A stretch of DNA of 30,340 nt. Source: CAYOOT01 sp964405665 (GTDB lineage Bacteria > Bdellovibrionota_C > UBA2361 > SZUA-149 > CAZDWZ01). Below, in pieces: positions 1 to 7,864 of this stretch (within the stretch, counting starts at the first letter, position 1; every line of letters starts with the position of its first letter). Location: the NCBI GenBank assembly GCA_964405665.1, contig CAYOOT010000028.1:1-30340 (forward strand). The letters are read 5' to 3'. The translations under genes and the position numbers were made by a program. The notes beneath the pieces were generated by a model. It was not told where the DNA came from and did not search any database. It saw nothing but the letters and a program-made list of their open reading frames with translations.

Positions 1-645
1 ATGAAAACAACAAAAGAAATAATCTCCAAAGGCGAACAAAGCAAAAGGGTAATCCTGGAAGCGGCAAAGCGTCTGATTGCCGAACGGGGGTTTAATGCTA
101 TTACCTTACAAGATGTTCTGGACGCTGCTCATGTAACCAAGGGAAAATTCTTTCATCACTTCTCTTCCAAAGAAGAACTTTTTAGCGAACTGCTACGTTT
201 TGCTTTAACAGAACGGGGAGTTTTAAATTTTGAAGAAATCGTCAAACAATGTCCGACTAAAGATCCTTTAGCACAATTATTATTTTTACTTGATCAGTTA
301 ATCGAATGGCACAATAAAGGCCTGCCTGAAGAAATGCGCTTATGTCTTTTTGCAACTTTTTTCTTTGCCCCTAATTCTCCAGAAATGATTCGCATTAACA
401 AAATTTTAACTGCTAATTCCAAAGTTCTGGAAAAATTAATCAGCAACTCACAAAAAGAAGCAAGACTTCCCTCGACGCTTGATGCTGAAGTATTTGCTCT
501 GCTCTTTCCCTCAGCATCAATCGGTGCCAATCTCGTGGGTTTTCTTTGTGGTCAGCAAAAATTGACTTCTAAAAGCTTGATTGAACTTAGAAAAATTATT
601 GTCTCTTTGGAACTTCCAATTAAAACAAAAAATAAGAGGATTTAA
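1..645 (+). CDS. TetR/AcrR-family transcriptional regulator
   Basis: Predicted DNA-binding repressor of the efflux genes that follow. The N-terminal ~65 residues form a TetR helix-turn-helix domain: an opening helix around KRVILEAAKRLIAERGF, then the recognition part VTKGKFFHHFSSKEEL, with the usual KG.FFHHF.SKEEL pattern. The rest (about 70-214) is the helical ligand-binding and dimerisation half, which is not conserved enough to suggest an effector. The 214-residue length is typical. The ATG is the first base of the window, so a longer N-terminus upstream cannot be excluded, but the helix begins where expected. Its TAA directly abuts the ATG of the TolC gene, so regulator and pump genes are probably one transcript and the operator should lie upstream, outside the window. 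TetR regulators of pumps are more often divergently transcribed. Confidence 0.9.
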   Translation: MKTTKEIISKGEQSKRVILEAAKRLIAERGFNAITLQDVLDAAHVTKGKFFHHFSSKEELFSELLRFALTERGVLNFEEIVKQCPTKDPLAQLLFLLDQLIEWHNKGLPEEMRLCLFATFFFAPNSPEMIRINKILTANSKVLEKLISNSQKEARLPSTLDAEVFALLFPSASIGANLVGFLCGQQKLTSKSLIELRKIIVSLELPIKTKNKRI

Positions 646-1947
646 ATGTTTACTAAAGAAATTTTAAAATTTTTCTTAATCATCATCTGCACTCTTTTTT
701 ATACTTTTAATTCATCAGCGGAAGAACCTGAAAGCATGACCCTAGAGCAAAGCTATGCCTTGGCTCTTGCCAAAAGCGAAGCGCTGGAACGCCAAACACA
801 AGGTATCAGAGCTGCAGAAGCAAGGTATCAAGAAACGATTAGCACTATCTATCCACAAATCAAAACCTCTGTTTCGCAAAATTTACGCAACAGCTCTTCC
901 TCAAATAATAGTTTTATCGGCAACGATGTTGGAGGAAATAATCTCAACTCTCGCAGTAGTCATTCCTTTAATACGGGCTTTAATCTTCACCAACCACTTT
1001 TCACCGGCTTTAGAGAGCGTTATGTGTCCGAAGCAAATAAATTAGAAATTCATGCGCTGGAGCAGGAGCAATCTAGAAACAGAGAATTACTATATCAGGA
1101 TGTGGCAAGTATTTTTTATCAGATTCTTTACTATGAAGAAGATTTAAAAATTCTTCAAAAAACAGAAAAGGTTCTTTTAGAACGTCAAAAAGAATTGCGA
1201 CAATTTATCGAACTTGGAAAATCACGCTCCAGTGAAATTCAAGCGGCAGAAGCGGCCTTGGCCGATCTTAGTACAACAAAGGCGCAAGTTGAGGGATTAC
1301 TCGGGGCTTCCAAAGAAATGTTGGCCTTTCTCACAACTAGAGATGCCTCTGCACTAAAGTTGCAAGCCATAGATTATGCTTTAGCAATTCGGCCACTGGA
1401 AGAACTTTTAGCAGATAGCAAAAAGCGAGGAGACATTAAAGCACTGGCTTTGCGCGCCGAAGGCACAGACAAAGAAGTTATCGCCAGCGAAAGAGAACGC
1501 TGGCCTGTCGTTTATTTTGAAGGTAATTATTATCCCTATGTCGATCCTGATGTGGAAAGAGATTGGGATATGCAAGTAAAACTGGATCTGCCAATTTTTG
1601 ATGGCGGAGGAATTGCCGCTAGAATTGAACAGGCTAAAGCTAAACAATCTGCTTCGATCTTAAGCGCCAAAGAAATAGAAAGAATTGCCGAAAGAGAAGT
1701 GCGGATCGCTTATAATAATGTTTTAACCTCAGAAGAAGAAGTAAAAAAACTGCAAATCCTTTTAAATACAACTCAGAAAAATTACCAGGTCCAACATCAA
1801 GACTATGCTTTGGGTGTAGTAACTAATTTGGAAGTTTTAGATGCAATTGGCAATGTGCAAAATGCTGAACGCCGTCTTCTTGATGCTAAAACCAATCTAC
1901 AAATTAACAAAATCAAGCTGGAAGTAGCAGCAGGAGCCTTGCCATGA
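646..1947 (+). CDS. TolC-family outer-membrane efflux protein
   Basis: Outer-membrane channel of a tripartite exporter. The N-terminus is a signal peptide (a Lys-containing start, hydrophobic FFLIIICTLFYTF, then SSAEE, with cleavage near residue 25). The mature part has two OEP repeats of long alpha-helical coiled hairpins separated by short beta stretches: roughly 30-230, with a Ser/Asn-rich segment around 78-105, and 240-430. Sequences such as NFQPL-like LHQPLFTGFRERY and LDLPIFDGGGIAARIEQAKA are the usual strand-to-helix transitions of TolC repeats. Length 433 is normal. The start has a strong ribosome-binding site (AGAGGA about 6 nt upstream) and follows the TetR stop without a gap. The gene ends in an ATGA overlap with the RND pump gene, so the two are translationally coupled and probably partners. 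Confidence 0.93.
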   Translation: MFTKEILKFFLIIICTLFYTFNSSAEEPESMTLEQSYALALAKSEALERQTQGIRAAEARYQETISTIYPQIKTSVSQNLRNSSSSNNSFIGNDVGGNNLNSRSSHSFNTGFNLHQPLFTGFRERYVSEANKLEIHALEQEQSRNRELLYQDVASIFYQILYYEEDLKILQKTEKVLLERQKELRQFIELGKSRSSEIQAAEAALADLSTTKAQVEGLLGASKEMLAFLTTRDASALKLQAIDYALAIRPLEELLADSKKRGDIKALALRAEGTDKEVIASERERWPVVYFEGNYYPYVDPDVERDWDMQVKLDLPIFDGGGIAARIEQAKAKQSASILSAKEIERIAEREVRIAYNNVLTSEEEVKKLQILLNTTQKNYQVQHQDYALGVVTNLEVLDAIGNVQNAERRLLDAKTNLQINKIKLEVAAGALP

Positions 1948-4900
1948 GTATCCCCGCATTAGCAATCAAACGACCGGTATTTGCCTGGATGATCATGCTG
2001 GGCTTAATTATCTTTGGGGGAATCAGTTTTAAGCAATTGGGTCTTAGTCAAATGCCCGATGTGGATTTTCCGGTGCTCTCAGTCAATGTCATTTGGGAAG
2101 GTGCTGCTCCCAGTGTGATCGAAGCAGAAATTGTCGATCGCCTGGAAGATGCGATTATTTCCATCGAAGGCATTAAAGATATTTCTTCAACAATTCGCCA
2201 AGGGCAGGCAACTTTATCAATAGAGTTTCAATTGGAACGAGATATTGATGCCGCCCTGCAAGAAGTGCAGTCTGCAACCAGCCGCGTTATTCTCCCAAAA
2301 GACGTTGATCCTCCGACAATTAAAAAATCAAACCCCGATGATCAACCAATCATTTGGATCGGCATATCTGGTCAACGCTCACTCCACGATTTAATTACTT
2401 TTGTTGATCTTAGTATACAGGATCAATTTAAAATAATTCCCGGAGTGGGAGAAGTAGTGCTTGGCGGTTATACCGAAAGAAACTTAAGGGTTCTTGTTGA
2501 TAATACTAAACTTAAAAAATACGAACTGACAATTCTTGATATTCGGGATGCAGTGGAAAGAGGTCATATCGAGACGGCTGCAGGAAGAATAGAAAACAAT
2601 CAGCAAGAATTAAACTTAAGAATGATGGGCGAAGGTCAGACTCCGGAAGAAGTAGGCAACATTTTGATAACCTCTCGCGGAGGGAAACCAATTTTTGAAA
2701 GTGCCATCAGAATTAAAGATGTCGCCAAAGTGGAAGATGGACTTGCTGATATTAGAAGAATTTCTCGGGTCAATGGAATACCGGGAATTGGTTTGGGAAT
2801 AAAAAAACAACGAGGTTCGAATGCGGTTGAAGTTGGTAACCTGGTTAAACAAAAAATGGCAGAACTGGCAAAAACTCTTCCTCCAGATATGCAAATTGGC
2901 GTTAATTTTGACAGCACAATTTTCATCAAGGAATCAGTTGAAGAAACAGAATTTACTCTTGTCCTATCAGTTTTGGCAACAGCAGTTGTTTGTTGGTTAT
3001 TCTTGGGATCTTTAGGACCGACATTTAACATTATGCTTTCAATACCCACTTCGATAATCGGCACTTTTATAATTATTCATTTCATGGGTTTCACTCTAAA
3101 TTTTTTCACCATTCTTGGTCTTGCTTTGGCAGTGGGTATCGTAGTTGACGATGCGATTATGGTTTTAGAAAACATTTATCGTCACCGTTCGATGGGCAAA
3201 AATTCTGTCGCTGCAGCCCGTGAAGGAACTGAAGAAATTACCTTTGCCGCCATTGCCGCCTCCATTGCCGTAATAGCGATATTTCTGCCAGTTGCCTTCA
3301 TGAAAGGAGTTATCGGAAAATTTTTCTTTCAATTCGGCATCACTATTTCTTCCGCAGTAGCTCTCTCCTTGCTGGAAGCGATTACTCTTACTCCGGTACG
3401 TTGTTCACAATTCTTAAATGATCAATCAAAGGAAGGATTTTTTGAAAGGTTACTTAATTCAATTTTTGGCTTTATCGCTAGAATATATCAGCGGACTCTT
3501 CAAATATGTTTGCGTCTGCGCTGGTTGGTAATAATTATTTCTATCGCAGCATTTGTTTTTTCATTGCAGTTTCTTCCCAAATTAAGAAAAGAATTTATTC
3601 CGGCCCAAGATCAGAGTATGTTTCTGATGCGGGTGCAAACTCCAGTTGGTTCGTCTTTGGAATTTACAAGCGAAGCCTTAAAACAAGTAGAAACATATTT
3701 GTTTAAACGTCCCGAAGTGGCAAGAACATATCTTGCGGTGGGTGGTTTTGGCGGCGGAGATGTGAACACGGCGATGGTTTTTGTTTCTTTAAAACGCCCG
3801 GAACAACGATCCCTTAAGCAAGCAACAATCATGGACCAAGTGCGAGCTGATTTGAGTAAAATTCCAAAAGTAAAAGTTTTCTTACAAGATCTTTCCACTC
3901 GTGGATTTACTGCACAACGTGGATTTCCTGTTGAATTTAATATTCGGGGTGCGGATTGGGATGTTCTTAATCAAGAATCCAAGAAAATTATTGAAAAACT
4001 TGAGGCTACCGGACTGGTGGTTGATGTGGATACCGATTACCGTCTTGGTCAACCCGAAATTCGTGTCTGGCCTTTACGAGCGGAAGCAGCCAAACGTGGC
4101 GTGAGCATAGAAAATATCAGCGACACCGTCGCCATGGCAATCGGAGGAATTCGCCAAGGGAAATTTACCAAAGATGGTCGCCGTTATGATGTTCGTGTCG
4201 GTCTGGAGGCTCAAGAACGAATTGCTGCCGATGATATTAAAACTCTACAAATTCGCAATATGCATGGAGAGCTGATCCCAATTACAGAAGTAGTGCGCAT
4301 TGAAAATACCCAAACTCTGCAAACGATCACCCGCAAAAACCGAGAAAGATCGATCTCCGTATTTGCCAACGTGGCACCTGGAAAATCTCAAGGCGAGGCC
4401 GTTGAAACCGCAAAAAAAATTGCCGAAGAAACTTTACCTCCCGGATATAGAGTTTTTCTTGGCGGTGGAACACAAACATTCATTGAATCCTTTCAAAGTT
4501 TGAATTTTGTTTTAATTTTGGGATTAATTGTCGCTTATATGGTTTTAGCTTCACAATTTAACAGTTTTATTCATCCGATAACAGTTTTGCTGGCTTTACC
4601 TTTCAGCTTAACGGGAGCAATTGCCGCATTGTATCTCACTGATCAGTCACTGAATCTTTTTAGTATGATTGGCGTAATCTTATTGATGGGTATTGTAAAA
4701 AAGAATTCAATATTACTTGTTGAATTCATTAATCACAAACGAGAAACAGAACATCTCCCTCTAGATCAGGCAATTATTGAAGCTTCGCCCATTCGCTTAA
4801 GACCAATTTTAATGACTTCTTTTGCAACGTTAGCTGCTGCCATTCCTCCAGCTTTAGCCATTGGCCCGGGAGCAGAAAGCCGCATTCCGATGTCGATTAC

Positions 4901-5042
4901 AATTATTGGCGGGGTTTTAATTTCCACTTTCTTTACGTTATTTGCTGTTCCTTGCGCTTATCGGATATTTGCCTGGCTGGAGCGCGGACGTCCTCGTCCG
5001 CAACCTGGAACGCTGCAAAGTATGAATTCTCAAGGCAAATAA
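1944..5042 (+). CDS. RND efflux permease (AcrB/MexB-like, HAE1 type)
   Basis: Inner-membrane proton-driven drug exporter. It has the duplicated RND plan: TM1 at residues ~10-30, a large periplasmic porter loop, TM2-6 at ~335-480, then a repeat with TM7 near 525, a second periplasmic loop and TM8-12 at ~850-1010. The proton-relay pair is in TM4 (GIVVDDAIMVLEN, D402-D403), and the matching lysine is in TM10 (GIVKKNSILLVEF, K920). Length 1032 matches the family. AGGAG precedes the ATG by 7 nt, and the ATG overlaps the TolC stop. No membrane-fusion (adaptor) gene lies between or after; it may be upstream or elsewhere. The last ~22 residues (from W1011, an Arg/Pro-rich tail LERGRPRPQPG) are encoded inside a palindromic repeat and are probably not ancestral. 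The substrate is unknown. Confidence 0.95.
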   Translation: MSIPALAIKRPVFAWMIMLGLIIFGGISFKQLGLSQMPDVDFPVLSVNVIWEGAAPSVIEAEIVDRLEDAIISIEGIKDISSTIRQGQATLSIEFQLERDIDAALQEVQSATSRVILPKDVDPPTIKKSNPDDQPIIWIGISGQRSLHDLITFVDLSIQDQFKIIPGVGEVVLGGYTERNLRVLVDNTKLKKYELTILDIRDAVERGHIETAAGRIENNQQELNLRMMGEGQTPEEVGNILITSRGGKPIFESAIRIKDVAKVEDGLADIRRISRVNGIPGIGLGIKKQRGSNAVEVGNLVKQKMAELAKTLPPDMQIGVNFDSTIFIKESVEETEFTLVLSVLATAVVCWLFLGSLGPTFNIMLSIPTSIIGTFIIIHFMGFTLNFFTILGLALAVGIVVDDAIMVLENIYRHRSMGKNSVAAAREGTEEITFAAIAASIAVIAIFLPVAFMKGVIGKFFFQFGITISSAVALSLLEAITLTPVRCSQFLNDQSKEGFFERLLNSIFGFIARIYQRTLQICLRLRWLVIIISIAAFVFSLQFLPKLRKEFIPAQDQSMFLMRVQTPVGSSLEFTSEALKQVETYLFKRPEVARTYLAVGGFGGGDVNTAMVFVSLKRPEQRSLKQATIMDQVRADLSKIPKVKVFLQDLSTRGFTAQRGFPVEFNIRGADWDVLNQESKKIIEKLEATGLVVDVDTDYRLGQPEIRVWPLRAEAAKRGVSIENISDTVAMAIGGIRQGKFTKDGRRYDVRVGLEAQERIAADDIKTLQIRNMHGELIPITEVVRIENTQTLQTITRKNRERSISVFANVAPGKSQGEAVETAKKIAEETLPPGYRVFLGGGTQTFIESFQSLNFVLILGLIVAYMVLASQFNSFIHPITVLLALPFSLTGAIAALYLTDQSLNLFSMIGVILLMGIVKKNSILLVEFINHKRETEHLPLDQAIIEASPIRLRPILMTSFATLAAAIPPALAIGPGAESRIPMSITIIGGVLISTFFTLFAVPCAYRIFAWLERGRPRPQPGTLQSMNSQGK

Positions 5043-5123
5043 TAATTTTATTTTTGGGTTAACTTTGAGACTTCTGTCTTAGATACATTTCAGGTTGCGG
5101 ACGAGGACGTCCGCGCTCCAGCC
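4975..5123. repeat. ~149-bp palindromic element, copy 1
   Basis: Perfect 33-nt inverted arms (4975-5007 and 5091-5123, ~73% G+C) enclose an ~83-bp AT-rich centre. Each arm also folds on itself (GCGGACG-TCCT-CGTCCGC, 7-bp stem). It lies between the convergent RND and ctaB genes, and its left arm plus part of the centre encodes the last 22 residues and the stop of the RND protein. Its sequence matches copies at 17034-17177 and 25614-25762, with copy 1 in the opposite orientation as judged by the centre. It could act as a bidirectional terminator or be a miniature mobile element; no transposase is present. Confidence 0.9.
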
Positions 5124-5142
5124 AATGAGTACCATGCTTCAA

Positions 5143-6114
5143 CTAAATCCAAATCGAATCAACAACAATACAAACAAAAAATAATGCCAAATAGATCAAA
5201 GAAAACCCAAAAACATCCCAGGCTTTTTTTGTTTTAATTTCCGATGCCAACTCAACACTTTGCATCAAATCATATACTTTATAAGAAAAAACTATTCCCA
5301 AAAATAGCATCGTAGCATAGGAGAAAAATCCCAAGTCCTTATTGAAAGCAACAAGCCACATACTAATCGGAATTAAAGACAATGCATATAACAACATCTG
5401 TAAATGAGTTTTGCTTTCTCCTGCTACTACTGGAAGCATCGGCACTCCGGCTTTTTGATAATCGGAATTTTTGTTTAAAGCTAAGGCCCAAAAATGCGGC
5501 GGTGTCCAAAGAAAAATAATTAAAAATAATAATATCGCTTCAAAATCAAGTTGCCCGCGAATGCCTACCCAACCGACCAAGGGAGGGATCGCACCGGCTG
5601 CTCCACCGATTACAATGTTTTGCGGCGTGCTCCTTTTCAGCCAAATTGTATAAACAAAAACATAAAAAAAATGTCCGAACAAAGCAATCATTGCCGCATA
5701 AGTATTAAGCCCAAAATTTAGAATTAAATATCCGAGCAATCCAATTAGTGATCCAAAAATTACAGCAGTCGAAACAGAAATTCTTCCTACAGGGATTGCC
5801 CTGTTCTTGGTGCGTTCCATAATCGCATCAATATCCCGATCCCAAACACAATTAAAAACACTGGCTGAACCGGAAATTAAAAGCCCACCAAAAAGAGCAA
5901 TGAAAATTTGCTTTGTTTGGATCCCACCTTGTGCGGCTAAAAACATCGGACAAATTGTAGATATTAAAAGCAAAGATAAAACTCTGGGCTTCATTAGGCT
6001 AATTAAATCTATTACAAAAGATTTGAATTGTTCAAAATTAGCCGGTAAACTTGGGGCATCTTCTTCTAACGTTTCCGTGATCTCTGTTACTTTTTGGGCT
6101 TGGGCTCTACTCAT
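5143..6114 (-). CDS. ctaB: Protoheme IX farnesyltransferase (heme O synthase)
   Basis: UbiA-family membrane prenyltransferase that adds a farnesyl group to heme B to give heme O, the first step to heme A. The first Asp-rich motif is clear (N.VWDRDIDAIMERTKNRAIP), followed by several hydrophobic helices; WTPPHFWALA and a KAGVPMLPV segment are characteristic of CtaB/CyoE. About 40 residues precede the first membrane helix (LMKPRVLSLLLISTICP), a soluble, acidic N-terminal extension somewhat longer than in the basic family. The ATG lies one base after the ctaA stop, so the two genes are an operon and translation is probably coupled, as no separate ribosome-binding site is visible. The gene ends 20 bp from palindromic element copy 1. 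Terminal oxidase subunits are not in the window. Confidence 0.94.
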   Translation of the reverse strand: MSRAQAQKVTEITETLEEDAPSLPANFEQFKSFVIDLISLMKPRVLSLLLISTICPMFLAAQGGIQTKQIFIALFGGLLISGSASVFNCVWDRDIDAIMERTKNRAIPVGRISVSTAVIFGSLIGLLGYLILNFGLNTYAAMIALFGHFFYVFVYTIWLKRSTPQNIVIGGAAGAIPPLVGWVGIRGQLDFEAILLFLIIFLWTPPHFWALALNKNSDYQKAGVPMLPVVAGESKTHLQMLLYALSLIPISMWLVAFNKDLGFFSYATMLFLGIVFSYKVYDLMQSVELASEIKTKKAWDVFGFSLIYLALFFVCIVVDSIWI

Positions 6115-6115
6115 A

Positions 6116-7135
6116 TTATTTATAAAAATATTTCGATTGCTTATACTTTTTCTTCGAAGAAATAATCATTGTTTCTTCCTCTTTACTACTGATGTTTTTA
6201 TCATAAAAAATTTGCATCCCACTAGCGTCTTTATAAAGAAAAACAAGCTTCAGCAATATTAATTCTGCGATTAATAGGTGAAGTAAGGTAATGCTTACAG
6301 GAATCCTCCAATATACATTAGCTAAGCCTAAAGCAATTTGTAAGATAAATAATCCTCCAATAATGCTTAACATTTTAAATTGTTTAGAATTTAAATGTTT
6401 ATTATTTTTACCAACAATTGCCAAGGTAATCGTTGCCACTAACAATAATAAACCAAAAAATCTATGAGTTAACTGCAGATGTTGCATTCCGCCATAAAAA
6501 TTTATCGTATTATTTGGGGCATAACAAAAAGGAATATCCGGACAAGCCAAGGAAGCCCCGGAACTTCCAACAAAACCACCGATTAAGATTTGCAAATACA
6601 AAGCCAACGAAAGTCCCAAAAAAATATTTCTTGCTGCTTGATTGGATTTTTTTTGATCGCCTTTTCGTTTTAATTTCAAGATTTTAGGATCATCCATTTC
6701 TAGAACTGAAACTTTCTCTAAAGCAATCAAAGCAAATATTTGAAAAAACAAAGTTCCCGTTGCCAAATGAGCGGTAACAATAAAAGGATTTAATTTTAGA
6801 AATATTGTTAGACCACCAAGAATTACTTGAATTGCTAAAACTAAAAGTGCCGCACGTAAAGTTTGCCACAACTTAGGGTAGCGAGATCTTGCAAGAAACG
6901 CTCTAATGGAAAGATATATTGTAAGTAAACTAACAATTCCTGCTAAATAACGATGTCCCACTTCCTGAGCAACTCCTGGAATTAAATAATCCGGCACTGC
7001 CCGGCCATAACAAAGAGGCCAGTCCGGACAAGAAAGTCCTGCTCCAGTAGCGCGAACAAATCCACCTAAAATAATTAAACAAAGACTGGATACGGCAATT
7101 ATTGCTGAAAGGATTTTTAGATTTTTGGTGTTCAT
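6116..7135 (-). CDS. ctaA: Heme A synthase (CtaA/COX15 family)
   Basis: Membrane oxygenase that converts heme O to heme A for cytochrome oxidase. It shows the internal two-fold repeat of the family: each half has a Cys-pair loop (LSCPDWPLC near residue 35 and LACPDIPFC near 200) and two conserved heme-ligand-type histidines (EVGHRYLAG and VTAHLATG; LTHRFFG and LLHLLIAE). Around eight transmembrane helices are visible. The 339 residues include a charged, Lys/Tyr-rich C-terminal tail of ~35 residues after the last helix. No Shine-Dalgarno precedes the ATG (the leader is pyrimidine-rich, ctcctccttgc); a TATAGT box lies just upstream but without a convincing -35. First gene of a ctaA-ctaB pair. 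Confidence 0.93.
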   Translation of the reverse strand: MNTKNLKILSAIIAVSSLCLIILGGFVRATGAGLSCPDWPLCYGRAVPDYLIPGVAQEVGHRYLAGIVSLLTIYLSIRAFLARSRYPKLWQTLRAALLVLAIQVILGGLTIFLKLNPFIVTAHLATGTLFFQIFALIALEKVSVLEMDDPKILKLKRKGDQKKSNQAARNIFLGLSLALYLQILIGGFVGSSGASLACPDIPFCYAPNNTINFYGGMQHLQLTHRFFGLLLLVATITLAIVGKNNKHLNSKQFKMLSIIGGLFILQIALGLANVYWRIPVSITLLHLLIAELILLKLVFLYKDASGMQIFYDKNISSKEEETMIISSKKKYKQSKYFYK

Positions 7136-7212
7136 GCAAGGAGGAGAATACTATAAAGGAAATTAAAAAGGCAATAATGTTCAAATACAGAATGCATGCA
7201 GGGACACCATAA

Positions 7213-7411
7213 GTTCTCTGTCTCAGCCTTCATCTCAGCCTCTGTCTTGGTCATGGTCTTGGTCGATAAACTATGTTCTTTTTTCTATAGTCTAATGGGA
7301 GGAAATTTATTTAACTAAAGCTAAAGAGAGGAATAAATGAACATAGAATTTAGAGTAGTGACCATGGCCAAGACCAAGACAGAGGCTGAGATGAAGACTG
7401 AGACTGAGAAC
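7213..7411. repeat. ~200-bp imperfect inverted repeat downstream of dut
   Basis: Arms at about 7213-7264 and 7360-7411 are inverted copies matching almost perfectly over the first ~40 nt (for example cttcatctcagcctctgtct against its complement), then diverging slightly. A shorter inner match (ctatgttc/gaacatag) continues the pairing towards the middle. The arms are built from repeated hexamer/heptamer words (gactgag, gaccaag). The element starts 10 bp beyond the dut stop and fills most of the 285-bp gap to ctaA, so it may help end the rpsO-pnp-dut transcript. No gene is seen here. Confidence 0.8.
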
Positions 7412-7420
7412 AGGGAAAAA

Positions 7421-7864
7421 TTACCTTCCAGTCGATCCAAAACCACCAGCTCCACGCTCAGTAGTTCCCAACTCATCCTGACTAGAAACTTCCATACTCT
7501 CAGTCCCCACCAAATGCGGAACAACAAGACATTGCGCAATCCGATCACCAGTTTTAATTACCAAAGGATCTTTTCCTAGATTATGCATCGCAATTTTTAC
7601 TTCACCGCGATACGATGCATCAATTACTCCGGCAGTGGTGGCACATCCTTTTAAAGCAAGACTGCTGCGATCCCGGATTAAACCTACCCAACCTTCAGGA
7701 ATTCCTAAATGAACTCCCGTTGAAAGCAGAGCAAAGCCATTTGCTGGAATTGTTACATCCTCCAATGAGGGCAAATCAAAACCAGCATCCATTGGTCTTG
7801 GTACTTTAAGTACCAAGCCGGCAGATTTTGCTTTTTCATTTAAAAAATATTTAAGCATGGGCAT
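7421..7864 (-). CDS. dut: Deoxyuridine 5'-triphosphate nucleotidohydrolase (dUTPase)
   Basis: Trimeric dUTPase that hydrolyses dUTP to dUMP and pyrophosphate, keeping uracil out of DNA and feeding dTMP synthesis. All five family motifs are present in order: DAGFDLPS (I), RDRSSLALKG (II), GVIDASYRGEVKIAMHNLG (III, with the catalytic Asp), GDRIAQCLV (IV) and the C-terminal Gly-rich RGAGGFGSTGR (V), which closes over the substrate. Length 147 is typical. The ATG lies inside the pnp 3' end, overlapping it by 14 nt in another frame, so translation is likely coupled; an in-frame ATG two codons later is an alternative start. Last gene of the rpsO-pnp-dut group, followed by a long inverted repeat. 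Confidence 0.96.
   Translation of the reverse strand: MPMLKYFLNEKAKSAGLVLKVPRPMDAGFDLPSLEDVTIPANGFALLSTGVHLGIPEGWVGLIRDRSSLALKGCATTAGVIDASYRGEVKIAMHNLGKDPLVIKTGDRIAQCLVVPHLVGTESMEVSSQDELGTTERGAGGFGSTGR

Noticed and set aside
2636..3064. 142-codon minus-strand frame inside the RND gene
   Set aside because: Antisense to a conserved pump domain, with no start signal or recognisable domain.
5807..6262. 151-codon plus-strand frame across ctaB and ctaA
   Set aside because: Antisense to two clear heme A synthesis genes.
7337..7579. Plus-strand 80-codon frame beginning in the inverted repeat after dut
   Set aside because: Most of it is antisense to dut and its first part is repeat words (Lys/Thr/Glu-rich); no sign of a real protein.
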